Part shown: positions 46,953 through 55,949 of the stretch, in pieces
How the letters are laid out: each line of letters begins with the position of its first letter
How positions within the stretch are numbered: position 1 is the first letter of the stretch
Assembly: GCF_010500845.1 (NCBI RefSeq)
Contig: NZ_JAAAMI010000006.1
Span: 62,001 to 126,000 of the forward strand
Source of the DNA: Flagellimonas sediminis
GTDB lineage: Bacteria; Bacteroidota; Bacteroidia; Flavobacteriales; Flavobacteriaceae
Reading direction: 5' to 3'
DNA length: 64,000 bases
Notes under the pieces: generated by a model
What the model was told of the DNA's origin: nothing
The model's input: only the letters and a program-made list of their open reading frames with translations
Databases searched by the model: none
Position numbers and translations under genes: made by a program

Positions 46953-47849
46953 CTACTCATTATTTTCATCGTTTTCATCGTCCTCGAACTTGGTATCCGC
47001 CATTCGGGTTCGATCAAACTCAATACTGTTAAACCTAGGATTAAGGGATTTGTCATCGGTATCGAATACCAGAAATTGTTTGGAATCCATTGCCATTAGT
47101 CCCGTATACGAATTGAAACGGTTATTCTGTAATTGCAAGATCTGAAGACTTGCCAATTGTGAGAACTCTGCAGGAATTTCGCCTCCTAACTGGTTATTGG
47201 CCAAAACCAATTCCTTCAATAGACCCAATCGGCCAATTTCGGCAGGGATTTCTCCTTCCAAGCTATTCTCGAAAAGTCCCAAAGCTTCCAATTTGGTCAA
47301 ATTGCCAATGGATTTAGGGATAATTCCCTTTAAGTTATTGCTCGATAAATTAAGCTCCTTCAAATTCTGAAGGTTTCCAAACGTCTCCGGAATGGGACCA
47401 CTTAAAAAATTGTTGAACATGGAAAAGACTTCCAAGTTCTTCAATTGTCCTATTTCTTGGGGGATAGACCCTTTAATCCTGTTCATTTCCAAGCGGAATT
47501 CCTTCAAGCTTTCCAACTTAACAATGTCCTTGGGCAATACTCCGGTGATATTGTTAAAGGCCAAATTCAAACGGGTCAGGTATTTTAACCTGCCAAGGCT
47601 CTCCGGTAAAGTACCGTTCAAGTTGTTCATGAAAAGGGTAATTCCCACAACATGTCCATCCTTCACCTCAACGCCTTTCCATTTTTCAACAGGGGTCTCA
47701 AGGTTCCAGGTTACCGTCCATTGCTCTCCGTTGGTGTTTTTATAAAGGTCAATTAAAACGTCCCTTTCCCTTTGGGAAACCTGTCCGTTTGCCAAGGATA
47801 TGCCCACCGTGGCAGTCAACAAAAAGAAGAAAATGGCCAATCGTTTCAT
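46953..47849 (-). CDS. Exported plant-type leucine-rich-repeat protein
   Basis: 298 residues with a signal peptide (cleavage near LANGQ). After an N-terminal cap (WTVTWNLETPVEKWKGVEV) there are about eight 24-residue repeats of the form LxxLxLxxNxLxGxIPxxIGxL, from about 68 to 245. This is the plant-specific LRR consensus, also found in several bacteria. The tail is strongly acidic (DDENDENNE). LRR solenoids bind proteins or glycans; no enzyme is present. It stands alone with its own terminator. There is no type IX sorting domain, so it is likely periplasmic or anchored by other means. Confidence 0.9.
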   Translation of the reverse strand: MKRLAIFFFLLTATVGISLANGQVSQRERDVLIDLYKNTNGEQWTVTWNLETPVEKWKGVEVKDGHVVGITLFMNNLNGTLPESLGRLKYLTRLNLAFNNITGVLPKDIVKLESLKEFRLEMNRIKGSIPQEIGQLKNLEVFSMFNNFLSGPIPETFGNLQNLKELNLSSNNLKGIIPKSIGNLTKLEALGLFENSLEGEIPAEIGRLGLLKELVLANNQLGGEIPAEFSQLASLQILQLQNNRFNSYTGLMAMDSKQFLVFDTDDKSLNPRFNSIEFDRTRMADTKFEDDENDENNE

Positions 47850-47985
47850 TTAATACTTATTTATCTGTAGGGAATTTACTTACAAAGTAATAAGAATATG
47901 AAAAACCCTACAAATAATTTAAGTAAATTGATGTGGATTTGTTGTGAATCGAACCTTTTCTGTGGTCAACTTTGCAAACCCCTGA

Positions 47986-49899
47986 TTATTCTAGGGTTTC
48001 CAATTCGCCGGAAATGCTTTCCCATTCCTTCATTTGGGTCTCCAGTTCTTTTTTTTTCCCTTGATATTTATCAAAAAAACCGGCTTTGGCAATGGTGGTG
48101 TCGTAGTCCATGAGCAACTGATGGTCAATGTCAGATATTTCCTTTTCCAACTGGGAAATCCGCTTTTCCACACCGCTCAATCTATTCTTCAGGGACTTTA
48201 ATTTCTTTTGGGTGTGGTAATCATTCTCTTTAGTTTCAGATTGCTGTTTTTCCTCAACCTTTTTGTCCCCTTTCTCAATTTTTCTAAAATCATCTACCTT
48301 CCGCTGTTCCAGGTAAAAATCGATGTCGCCCAAATATTCCTTGATGTTGCCATCCTTGAACTCGTAGACCCGGTCTGTTAGTCCTTGTAGAAAATCCCTG
48401 TCGTGGGAAACCAGGATCAGGGTTCCCTCAAAATTTTGAAGTGCCTGTTTCAGTACGTTCTTGGACTTGATGTCCAAGTGGTTGGTTGGTTCGTCCATCA
48501 CCAACACGTTGAAGGGCTGCAACAACATTTTGGCCAGTGCCAAACGATTACGTTCCCCTCCCGAGAGCACCTTTACATATTTTTCCACATCATCACCACG
48601 GAACAAAAAGGATCCCAAAATATCCCTTACCTTGCTTCTATTGCTTTCATTGGCAGCTTCCAGCATAGTGTCAAGAATGGTTTTGTTGCCATCCAGATAT
48701 TCGGCTTGATTTTGGGCAAAATACCCCAACTGCACATTGTGACCCGTTTTAACATTCCCGTGGTAGTCCAATTCCCCAACCATGATCTTTGCCAAAGTAG
48801 TCTTCCCTTGGCCGTTCTGCCCAACAAAAGCGGTCTTGCTGCCCCGCTCCACCAGAAGGTCTATTCCTTCCAGGACCTTTTTTTGGCCATAGCTCTTGGA
48901 AAGGTTTTCTACCTCCGCCACAACCTTACCTGGGGTAACGGAAACAGGAAAACGAACGGTCATAACACTGTGGTCCTCATCATCCACTTCTATTCGTTCT
49001 ATCTTGTCCAATTTTTTTATGAGCGACTGCGCCATGGAAGCCTTGCTGGCCTTAGCCCTGAACTTTTCTATCAACCGTTCAGTCTGTTGAATCTGCTTTT
49101 CTTGGTTCTTTTGTGCACTGAGTTGTTGTTCCTTGATCTCCTTCCTTAATTCTAAAAATTTGGTGTAGGGCTTGTTGTAGTCATATATCCTGCCCAATGA
49201 AATTTCTATGGTGCGGTTGGTCACGTTGTCCAGGAACATCCTATCATGCGAAACGATGACCACAGCGCCGGAATAATTGTTCAGGAACTGCTCCAACCAA
49301 ATGATGGATTCAATGTCCAAGTGGTTGGTAGGTTCATCTAACAACAATACATCGTTGTTTTGCAAAAGGAGTTTGGCCAGCTCAATTCGCATACGCCATC
49401 CACCAGAAAAGGTATCGGTCAGCTTTTCAAAATCAGTTCTTTTAAAACCGAGCCCCAACAACACCTTTTCGGTATCTCCTTGATAATTGTAACCGCCCAA
49501 AATCTCATACCGATGGGTCACATCGGTCAAGTCTACCATCAACTGGTGGTATCCTTCACTTTCATAATCGGTACGTTCCGCCAAGGCTGTGTTGATCTCG
49601 TCCAATTGTTTTTCAAGGGATTTTATCTCGGCAAAGGCTTGGTAGGATTCTTCCAAAACCGATCTTCCTTGTTCAAAATCGATATCCTGCTTTAAAAAAC
49701 CGATCTTGATGTCTTTCTCCATGGCAATGGTACCTTCATCAGGACGCATTTCCTTCGACAACAATTTGAGCAAGGTTGATTTACCTGCTCCATTTTTTCC
49801 GATCAGACCTACCCTATCACCGCCATTCAATCGAAATGCGATTTCCTCAAAAAGATATTCGCCTCCAAAGGCTACGGAAAGATTGTGAACATTTAGCAT
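47986..49899 (-). CDS. ABC-F family ATPase (YheS/Uup-like)
   Basis: 637-residue cytoplasmic protein with two ABC domains and no membrane helices. Walker A motifs are GKNGAGKST (about 34) and GQNGQGKTT, signatures are FSGGWRMR and LSGGERNRL, and both Walker B motifs read DEPTNHLD. The linker between the domains is basic and helical (KFRAKASKASMAQSLIKK), and the C-terminus is a long coiled coil. ABC-F proteins act on the ribosome as translation factors; some give antibiotic resistance. The length and the coiled-coil tail suggest the housekeeping Uup/YheS type rather than a resistance protein. Confidence 0.94.
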   Translation of the reverse strand: MLNVHNLSVAFGGEYLFEEIAFRLNGGDRVGLIGKNGAGKSTLLKLLSKEMRPDEGTIAMEKDIKIGFLKQDIDFEQGRSVLEESYQAFAEIKSLEKQLDEINTALAERTDYESEGYHQLMVDLTDVTHRYEILGGYNYQGDTEKVLLGLGFKRTDFEKLTDTFSGGWRMRIELAKLLLQNNDVLLLDEPTNHLDIESIIWLEQFLNNYSGAVVIVSHDRMFLDNVTNRTIEISLGRIYDYNKPYTKFLELRKEIKEQQLSAQKNQEKQIQQTERLIEKFRAKASKASMAQSLIKKLDKIERIEVDDEDHSVMTVRFPVSVTPGKVVAEVENLSKSYGQKKVLEGIDLLVERGSKTAFVGQNGQGKTTLAKIMVGELDYHGNVKTGHNVQLGYFAQNQAEYLDGNKTILDTMLEAANESNRSKVRDILGSFLFRGDDVEKYVKVLSGGERNRLALAKMLLQPFNVLVMDEPTNHLDIKSKNVLKQALQNFEGTLILVSHDRDFLQGLTDRVYEFKDGNIKEYLGDIDFYLEQRKVDDFRKIEKGDKKVEEKQQSETKENDYHTQKKLKSLKNRLSGVEKRISQLEKEISDIDHQLLMDYDTTIAKAGFFDKYQGKKKELETQMKEWESISGELETLE

Positions 49900-49940
49900 T
49901 ATAAGTGACCTGAATTACATAAGAAAACGCGAAGTATCCT

Positions 49941-49948
49941 TACTTTTG
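49941..49948 (+). promoter_or_regulatory. Possible -7 element of the DUF983 gene
   Basis: TACTTTTG (TAnnTTTG) lies 17 bases before the ATG at 49966. Its closeness to the TTG at 49957 argues for the ATG start. Confidence 0.5.
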
Positions 49949-49965
49949 CGTAAAAATTGGTGCAA

Positions 49966-50367
49966 ATGTTAAAAAAAGGAACCAAAATCAACAGCATTTT
50001 AACAGGAAGTTGCCCTAGGTGCCATGAAGAGAGCATGTATAAAGCCTCCAACCCCTATGCGATTTCCCAAATTTTCAAAATGCATGAGCGGTGCTCCCAT
50101 TGTGGTTTGAAGTACAAGATCGAACCTTCTTTCTTTTACGGTGCCATGTATGTGAGCTATGCGGTAGGTATTGCGTTTGCCGTGGCTGCTTTTGTGATTT
50201 CCTATCTGTTTATCGGCACCTCTTTAAAGACTTCGTTTATTGCAATCGTGTCCACCTTGGTAGTCTTTATGCCGGTAATCATCAGGCTGTCCCGCAATAT
50301 TTGGATCAATTTCTTTATCAAATATGATCCTCATGCGGTGGAGCATCATCATCCCGTAAAAGGCTAA
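49966..50367 (+). CDS. DUF983 family membrane protein
   Basis: 133 residues. An N-terminal zinc-ribbon-like part has two CxxC pairs (GSCPRCHEES and ERCSHCGLKY), followed by two membrane helices (about 60-82 and 88-106) and a His-rich C-terminus (AVEHHHPVKG). DUF983 proteins occur widely; in Alphaproteobacteria some lie near respiratory oxidase genes, but the function is unsettled. The start is ATG 49966, not the TTG at 49957. Its end overlaps the convergent oxidoreductase gene by 4 bases. Confidence 0.88.
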   Translation: MLKKGTKINSILTGSCPRCHEESMYKASNPYAISQIFKMHERCSHCGLKYKIEPSFFYGAMYVSYAVGIAFAVAAFVISYLFIGTSLKTSFIAIVSTLVVFMPVIIRLSRNIWINFFIKYDPHAVEHHHPVKG

Positions 50368-51419
50368 TTTTTATAGTATTTTTTGGTAAAACGATGAATG
50401 TCTATTTCTGGGTCGAGCAATATTCCTTCTTCAATATAATCGTACAATTGACGTGAAGCATATGGGGCAATAAGCACGCCCCTTGACCCAAAGCCGTTCA
50501 ATACATACAGATTTTGATATACCGGATGCCTACCCACCAAGGGTCTGCGATCTACAACGGTAGGACGGATTCCGGCCACGTGGTCCAAAATCTCAAAATC
50601 ACATTTTAAAAAGGTGGCTAATTTTTCCAACAACTCGTTTTTGGATTCTTCCGTAGGAAGATTGGTTTTGTCGTGCCATTTGTACGTGGCTCCAACCAAA
50701 TATTTATCTTCTCCCATGGGTATGGTAAATACGGAAGACTTTATTACACTATCCTCCTTAAAATTGGGCGCCGAGATGATCAACAACTCCCCTTTGGTTC
50801 CGTTCAAAGGTAGATACCCAAAATTGGGGTCGTGGGTAAGGCCATAGCCACATGCAAATACAATCTGTTTTGCTTTTATCCCTTGGTATTCCACATGATC
50901 ATTGTGATGTACAAGGGCAGTAAACTCAAATGTTTTTCTGTTCAGGATTCCTTTCCCTTCCAAATATGAGGCATAGGCATTCAACAATGTTCCCGTATCA
51001 ATTCTGCCCGTATATTTTACCTCTCCAAAATCAAAGGGAGCGACAATGGATGGGTTTTGGTTTGAAACTATTGTGGTGGATAGAAAATGGTCCAAAACCG
51101 GTCGGTCGGCTGCTTCAAACCAACTATTCTGTTCTTCTACGGAGGCGAATTTGCGCAGTACTCGTAATGGGTAATCCAAATTAACCCCCAATTTCTGCTC
51201 CAAACCTGTGTAAAAAGGTTTGGCCTGTTTCAATTGCTCTTTGGCCTTCCAAGCCATGGTTAAACGTTTTAAAATGACAGGGTTGTACAATCCGCCCGCT
51301 ACTTGGGAAGCCTGTTGGGAACTGTCCGCAACCACCTTGAAAGATTTGCCTTCCTTTTCCAAAACCTCACAAAAGGAAATTCCGGCCAAGCCCAAACCAA
51401 CAACAAAATAATCCAACAT
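50364..51419 (-). CDS. FAD-dependent amino-acid/glycine oxidase-like oxidoreductase
   Basis: 351 residues of the DAO family (glycine oxidase ThiO, and the oxidase domain of MnmC). The N-terminal dinucleotide-binding motif reads VVGLGLAGISFCE, and the C-terminal FAD-contact segment is AGIRPTVVDRRPLVGRH with GFGSRGVLIAPY. It probably oxidises a secondary amine or an amino acid in the cytoplasm. It could be the oxidase partner of MnmC-type tRNA modification, but there is no methyltransferase domain in this gene. It is convergent with the DUF983 gene and divergent from the hydrolase. Confidence 0.88.
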   Translation of the reverse strand: MLDYFVVGLGLAGISFCEVLEKEGKSFKVVADSSQQASQVAGGLYNPVILKRLTMAWKAKEQLKQAKPFYTGLEQKLGVNLDYPLRVLRKFASVEEQNSWFEAADRPVLDHFLSTTIVSNQNPSIVAPFDFGEVKYTGRIDTGTLLNAYASYLEGKGILNRKTFEFTALVHHNDHVEYQGIKAKQIVFACGYGLTHDPNFGYLPLNGTKGELLIISAPNFKEDSVIKSSVFTIPMGEDKYLVGATYKWHDKTNLPTEESKNELLEKLATFLKCDFEILDHVAGIRPTVVDRRPLVGRHPVYQNLYVLNGFGSRGVLIAPYASRQLYDYIEEGILLDPEIDIHRFTKKYYKN

Positions 51420-51506
51420 AGTACTACAGCATATTTATGTTTTATTCAAGGTCGATGCAACCTCAATCAACCTGAAAACGTCTAATAATTAAACAAACCT
51501 AAAACA

Positions 51507-52571
51507 ATGTTGGCTAAAAAATCAAAATTACTTTCGGCAAACTTTTTTCTTTTGTGGGCAGTTGGTTCCGTATTTGGTCAGTTGACCACAAATTACGCTG
51601 AAGAGGAAGCATATTTTTTACATGACAGGGATACCATTTTCGGGAAACTGATATTACCCAAAAAGAAGGTAAAAAACGGTTATCCAGTCATCCTATTTGT
51701 GCATGGATCCGGACCCGAGGATTATAGTTCCTCCAATTTGTACAGACCTTTATGGGAACGATTCACCGAAGCAGGTTTTGCCTGTTTTTCTTGGGATAAA
51801 CCAGGCGTGGGGTCCTCCCAAGGAAATTGGTTTCAACAATCCATTGAGGACCGTGCGGAGATAGTGTTAGAAGCATATCATTTTTTGGAGCAACATGAAA
51901 AAATCGATAGAAATAAAATTGGTCTATGGGGCATTAGTCAAGCAGGTTGGGTAATTCCAAAAGTTACGGAAACCCGTATACCTGCATTTGCCATAGTGGT
52001 ATCGGGTCCAGTGACCACCGCCATGGACCAAGAAATTTATCGACTCCGTTCCAATTTGCAGGCTAATGGTTTTAAACCTGCAGCGGTGGACAGTGCAGTA
52101 ACCTATACTAACCAAGTAAAAGAACTGGTTGGGGGTCAAAGACCTTTTGTTGACTTTGATGCCTTGCAAAAGGAAGCACGGAAGCATGGTTGGAGTTCGT
52201 TTGTGATTACGGGGGATGAAGGAATCTACCAATACCTAAAAGTCATTCTTAAAGGTGATCAAGCTCCGAACATTGAAAACCTGACATGTCCTGTTTTGGC
52301 CATTTGGGGTGAAAATGACTTGCTCGTACCTTCGGTAGCAAGTTCGGAACACTATAGGAACACCATGAAAAAAATAGGAAACAAGAAGGCAACGATCGTG
52401 ATTGTGCCGCAAGCAGACCATACCCTTACTTTCAATATAAGTGGCAAATCCGAAGAAACCATTGAAAGAAGAAAAACCTTTGAAAAGGAGCCTGAGAAAA
52501 TATTTGCTCCCGGGTATCTGGATTTGATGACCGAATGGCTCAAAAAGCTCAAATGGTCATTGAAACCTTGA
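51507..52571 (+). CDS. Exported alpha/beta hydrolase
   Basis: 354 residues with a signal peptide (SVFGQ). Serine hydrolase of the alpha/beta fold: the oxyanion segment is LFVHGSGPED, the nucleophile elbow is GLWGISQAGWV (Ser in GISQAG), the acid is Asp in GENDLLVP and the base is His in PQADHTLTF. It resembles the exported dipeptidyl-peptidase/esterase-like hydrolases of Bacteroidota; a carboxylesterase or acyl-ester role is likely but the substrate is unknown. Single gene, converging on the terminator of the gliding operon. Confidence 0.88.
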   Translation: MLAKKSKLLSANFFLLWAVGSVFGQLTTNYAEEEAYFLHDRDTIFGKLILPKKKVKNGYPVILFVHGSGPEDYSSSNLYRPLWERFTEAGFACFSWDKPGVGSSQGNWFQQSIEDRAEIVLEAYHFLEQHEKIDRNKIGLWGISQAGWVIPKVTETRIPAFAIVVSGPVTTAMDQEIYRLRSNLQANGFKPAAVDSAVTYTNQVKELVGGQRPFVDFDALQKEARKHGWSSFVITGDEGIYQYLKVILKGDQAPNIENLTCPVLAIWGENDLLVPSVASSEHYRNTMKKIGNKKATIVIVPQADHTLTFNISGKSEETIERRKTFEKEPEKIFAPGYLDLMTEWLKKLKWSLKP

Positions 52572-52579
52572 TGATCAAA

Positions 52580-52607
52580 ACAAAAACGCCGCACAATTGT
52601 GCGGCGT
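52580..52607 (-). terminator. Terminator of the gldKLMN operon
   Basis: A near-perfect palindrome with GCCGCAC and GTGCGGC arms, followed on the minus strand by TTTTTG. It also lies just after the convergent hydrolase and may serve both. Confidence 0.85.
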
Positions 52608-52645
52608 AATTTGTAGTGAATTGGAAATTTATCTCACAGACCTAT

Positions 52646-53554
52646 CTAGTAGGCCCACATATCCTGCTCCCTATCCCTGATGGATTCTTTGATCCTTTGG
52701 GCTTCAAGCAACTGGAACAATGCGTTGTCAAAAATGTATTCGTCGATTTTACGGTCTTCATGTACGTTTTCCTCTTTGTATATCACCCCGTTGAAACGTC
52801 TTGCGTTCAACAGCATGTCAAAGGAAAGGGGTCTTGCAGAGTTCCTTTGGTTATAAACCTTGGCCTCGTGCAGGATCTGCCTAGCCGCTGGGAACCAAAC
52901 CCAGAACAATTCAACTTTGTTGGAATTTGGATCTACAGACTCATCGTCAATAAAGTTCACGTCAGGAGCAACGGGTGCAATCCCCAACAATCGATATTTA
53001 AGCTCTCCCTGGCGCTTGTCAAAGTACCAGATACCTTTTATGTGGTACTCTTCTATGTCAGCGGCGGTAAGGTCCCTTTTGTTAATAAACTCAGGGGAAA
53101 TTTGCTCACCGGCATTCAATTGTTCGTAACCAAGGTCCGTGGTATCGATTTTGCTCAAGGTAGCGGAAAGATCTTCCAGTTTCCTCTTTTCGGTAAAGTA
53201 GGAATCCGTGTAAATTTCCGTTAGCTTTCCATTTCTGATGTTCTTCATCAGAACGTGGTACAAAGACCTTCTATCAGCGCCGATGCCAATGGTATCGGTT
53301 GGATAGTACAACGGAAAGTTTACACGCTCGTCAAGATCGATGATTTCCCAAACGGTCTTGGACCAAAGGATATCCCTATCATCCACATAACCGTATTTTA
53401 GAGGTTCATCGGCATCTTGCTCGATCTGAGCTTCGGTCTTTTTACCAATATCATCGGGCAACTTGGCATTCAAAATGTTTGCCTGACCCATCATTGATAC
53501 AGGCAAAATGCCCAACAATCCGATTATTAATACATTTTTCCAATTCATGATCAC
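52646..53554 (-). CDS. gldN: Gliding motility / type IX secretion protein GldN
   Basis: 302 residues with a signal peptide (MMGQ); an alternative ATG lies two codons in. It matches GldN/PorN, which with GldK forms the periplasmic ring of the type IX secretion system. Family landmarks: WSKTVWEIIDLDERVN, a segment with YPTDTIGIGADRRSLYHVL, and KGIWYFDKRQGELKYRLLGIAP. Last gene of the operon, 20 bases after gldM, followed by a terminator. No second gldN-like paralogue (gldO) is next to it. Confidence 0.95.
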   Translation of the reverse strand: MIMNWKNVLIIGLLGILPVSMMGQANILNAKLPDDIGKKTEAQIEQDADEPLKYGYVDDRDILWSKTVWEIIDLDERVNFPLYYPTDTIGIGADRRSLYHVLMKNIRNGKLTEIYTDSYFTEKRKLEDLSATLSKIDTTDLGYEQLNAGEQISPEFINKRDLTAADIEEYHIKGIWYFDKRQGELKYRLLGIAPVAPDVNFIDDESVDPNSNKVELFWVWFPAARQILHEAKVYNQRNSARPLSFDMLLNARRFNGVIYKEENVHEDRKIDEYIFDNALFQLLEAQRIKESIRDREQDMWAY

Positions 53555-53574
53555 TTGTATACTTTTATACTTTA

Positions 53575-55146
53575 TTAGTTTGTAAGCTCAACCACTACTG
53601 GAGATACTTTCTTCAACTTGTAATCTCTGTTGTTAGTGATGTAAGCTTGAATATCAAAGATTTGAACTGCATCTCCCCTGCCAGCTCTTCTAAGAACTGA
53701 TTTGGCCTGATCGTTCAATTTGTTTCCACTAACCACTACGGTAGGTTGACCAGGAACTTTGAACTTGAACTCACTTACAGAAAGGTTCAAATCGAAATCG
53801 AAGTCTTCCAACATAGCACTTACTGTGGAAATCTCTAGGTTGTTCTTTGGCATTTTGATGCTACCAGCCTCACCACGTACGGTACCACTAGGTCTTGGAA
53901 TATCCTTGATACGGAACTCGGATTTGGTAGAGATACCTTTACCATCTGGCAAAGTACCGGAAGCGGTGATGGTCACTGTTCTACCTGTACCTGGGTTCAT
54001 GATGTACTGGCTACCACTTCTTCTGGTCAAACCAGCAGCAGAAGCGGATACTTTGTTGTCAGGAATACCAGGAATGGAGATGGTCATGGGGTTGGCCACA
54101 CCACGATAAACCACGTTCATCTTATCTGCAGAGATAACGGCTGCATTGGGCATAGAGATGGTAGCAAACGTGTTGTTCACTTCTACAGGCACCTCGTTAC
54201 CGTCCTGCATATAGGTCATGGTTCCTTTAATGGTGTGGTCACCTGGGGTACCGGCACTAATCAACATTTTGATACCACCAGCTTCCAATGCGTAATCAGT
54301 TCCTTCCTTCAATGGTCTACCATCCAAGGTCAATTCAGCTTTTACCGGAGTAGAAGTCTTGTCGGTCTTGCTCACAATGATCTTACCATCGTATTTTTCA
54401 CCGGAATAGTAAGCAGTTTTAGGAGCTTGCAAAGCACTGGCAAAGTTGGTCAAAGAAACCGCCTCTGTCAACTCACCTTCCAAAAGAGTTTTCAACACTT
54501 CTTGCTCGGTAGTCTTGATATCGGCCTGCAACTGGGTCATTTTGGTCAATGAGGCTACCAAAGGAAATCCTTCGTAGTGGTAGTTGATCCAATCTTGACG
54601 GGTACCGTCTCTCTTTTCAACCTTACCATCTGCATCACCGGTCGCAAAACGAGCTTTTACAGCCGCTTTTAATGATTCGTACTTACCTTCAGGCAATGCA
54701 TTGATCACACCTTCACGGTAATTGTTGATGTATTCCATGAACTTCTTTCCTTCTGGGCCCAAATTGTCGCCCTGGAAGAATTTTTGGTCCAAGTAGTCTG
54801 ATTTGTCCATGACCACATAATCTTTGGGATCCTCAAGATCCTTGGTCATTTCTGTCTTCAAACCTTGCAAATAACTGTAGTAGTCATCTGAAAGTTCTTT
54901 TACTTTCTGAGCATCTTTGTACAATTCTCCGTACTCTTCTTCGTTTTCCGAAGCTTTGGTCTCCAGGCTTGCAAAGAAGCTAGCGTTATTGGAGTCCATG
55001 CTCGTGTTTGAAGTTTCCAGCTTTTCGTTCATAAGTCCGAAAGCCGCAAGTACTTCCTTGCTCATATTCAGGGCCAGCATCGCGATGAAGATCAAGTACA
55101 TTAGGTTGATCATCTTCTGACGTGGTGTTTGTTTTCCTCCTGCCAT
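53575..55146 (-). CDS. gldM: Gliding motility / type IX secretion motor protein GldM
   Basis: 523 residues. One N-terminal membrane helix (about 12-30, MINLMYLIFIAMLALNMSKE), then a long periplasmic stalk of four beta/alpha domains that runs from the inner membrane to the GldKN ring. It begins MAGGKQTPRQKMI, the usual GldM start. With GldL it forms the proton-driven rotary motor that powers secretion and gliding. Length is normal. Confidence 0.97.
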   Translation of the reverse strand: MAGGKQTPRQKMINLMYLIFIAMLALNMSKEVLAAFGLMNEKLETSNTSMDSNNASFFASLETKASENEEEYGELYKDAQKVKELSDDYYSYLQGLKTEMTKDLEDPKDYVVMDKSDYLDQKFFQGDNLGPEGKKFMEYINNYREGVINALPEGKYESLKAAVKARFATGDADGKVEKRDGTRQDWINYHYEGFPLVASLTKMTQLQADIKTTEQEVLKTLLEGELTEAVSLTNFASALQAPKTAYYSGEKYDGKIIVSKTDKTSTPVKAELTLDGRPLKEGTDYALEAGGIKMLISAGTPGDHTIKGTMTYMQDGNEVPVEVNNTFATISMPNAAVISADKMNVVYRGVANPMTISIPGIPDNKVSASAAGLTRRSGSQYIMNPGTGRTVTITASGTLPDGKGISTKSEFRIKDIPRPSGTVRGEAGSIKMPKNNLEISTVSAMLEDFDFDLNLSVSEFKFKVPGQPTVVVSGNKLNDQAKSVLRRAGRGDAVQIFDIQAYITNNRDYKLKKVSPVVVELTN

Positions 55147-55211
55147 GTTTTCTAATTAGATTTTAAAATTAATTTGATTTGGGGTTGTTTTCTGTTGATC
55201 AAAAACTCTAA

Positions 55212-55868
55212 TTATTTTCTACCTCCCATGGCGGAAAGCATACCTCCGTAAACTCCGTTCAAAGAAGAAAGGTTGGTGGCCAAAGATTCCATTTGATCTT
55301 TCAAGGCACCAGCGTTCTGTACTACTTCCTCGTTGATGGAAGCTTGACGGCTAGCACTTTCCAACTGTACTTTGTACAAGCTGTTCAATGACTCCATTTG
55401 AGCCGCTGCGTGAGACAACTCTTCAGAGTATTTTTTGGTGTGTTGGATAGCATCTGTAGTAGGCGCGATGTTTTTAGCGGCACCTTCAAAACTTTTGATG
55501 CTCTCACCCAAGCTAGAGAATAGATTGGCGTCGATATTGGCTTCTTTAAGCAATTCGTCCAATTTTCTGGAAAGGATACCTTCTGCCTCTTTGGCATCTT
55601 TGGCTTCTTGCTTTTTGCTGGCGGTTTGTTGACCACCGGCCAATTCTGGGTAAACCAAAGCCCAATCGTATTCGTCATCTACTGGTTCAAATGCACTGAT
55701 TGCGAAGATCAATGCCTCAGTAATAAGTCCAACCGCAAGAAGTAGTCCACCTGTAAGGGGTCCAAACTCCCAGTGAAGAATCTTGAACAATGCACCAATA
55801 ATTACTACCGATGCTCCAAGCCCGTAGGCCATGTTAAACAATTTTTTTGTTGATTTTGACTGTGCCAT
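55212..55868 (-). CDS. gldL: Gliding motility / type IX secretion motor protein GldL
   Basis: 218 residues with two membrane helices (about 15-33 and 40-60) and a cytoplasmic coiled-coil tail. The second helix holds LITEALIFAISAFEP; the Glu in ITEA (residue 51) is at the position of the conserved Glu thought to work in proton flow. Stator-like partner of GldM. 65 bases upstream of gldM and 81 bases after gldK. Confidence 0.97.
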   Translation of the reverse strand: MAQSKSTKKLFNMAYGLGASVVIIGALFKILHWEFGPLTGGLLLAVGLITEALIFAISAFEPVDDEYDWALVYPELAGGQQTASKKQEAKDAKEAEGILSRKLDELLKEANIDANLFSSLGESIKSFEGAAKNIAPTTDAIQHTKKYSEELSHAAAQMESLNSLYKVQLESASRQASINEEVVQNAGALKDQMESLATNLSSLNGVYGGMLSAMGGRK

Positions 55869-55949
55869 AATTCTAGTTTTAATTAAGTTATATAAATAAG
55901 TATTTGGTTACAAACTTTGATTTATATAATGCTCTCGATAAATGTTGTT

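Noticed and set aside
47986-49899. ABC-F gene as an acquired antibiotic-resistance factor
   Set aside because: Length, coiled-coil tail and isolated housekeeping context fit the Uup/YheS type; nothing indicates a resistance subtype.
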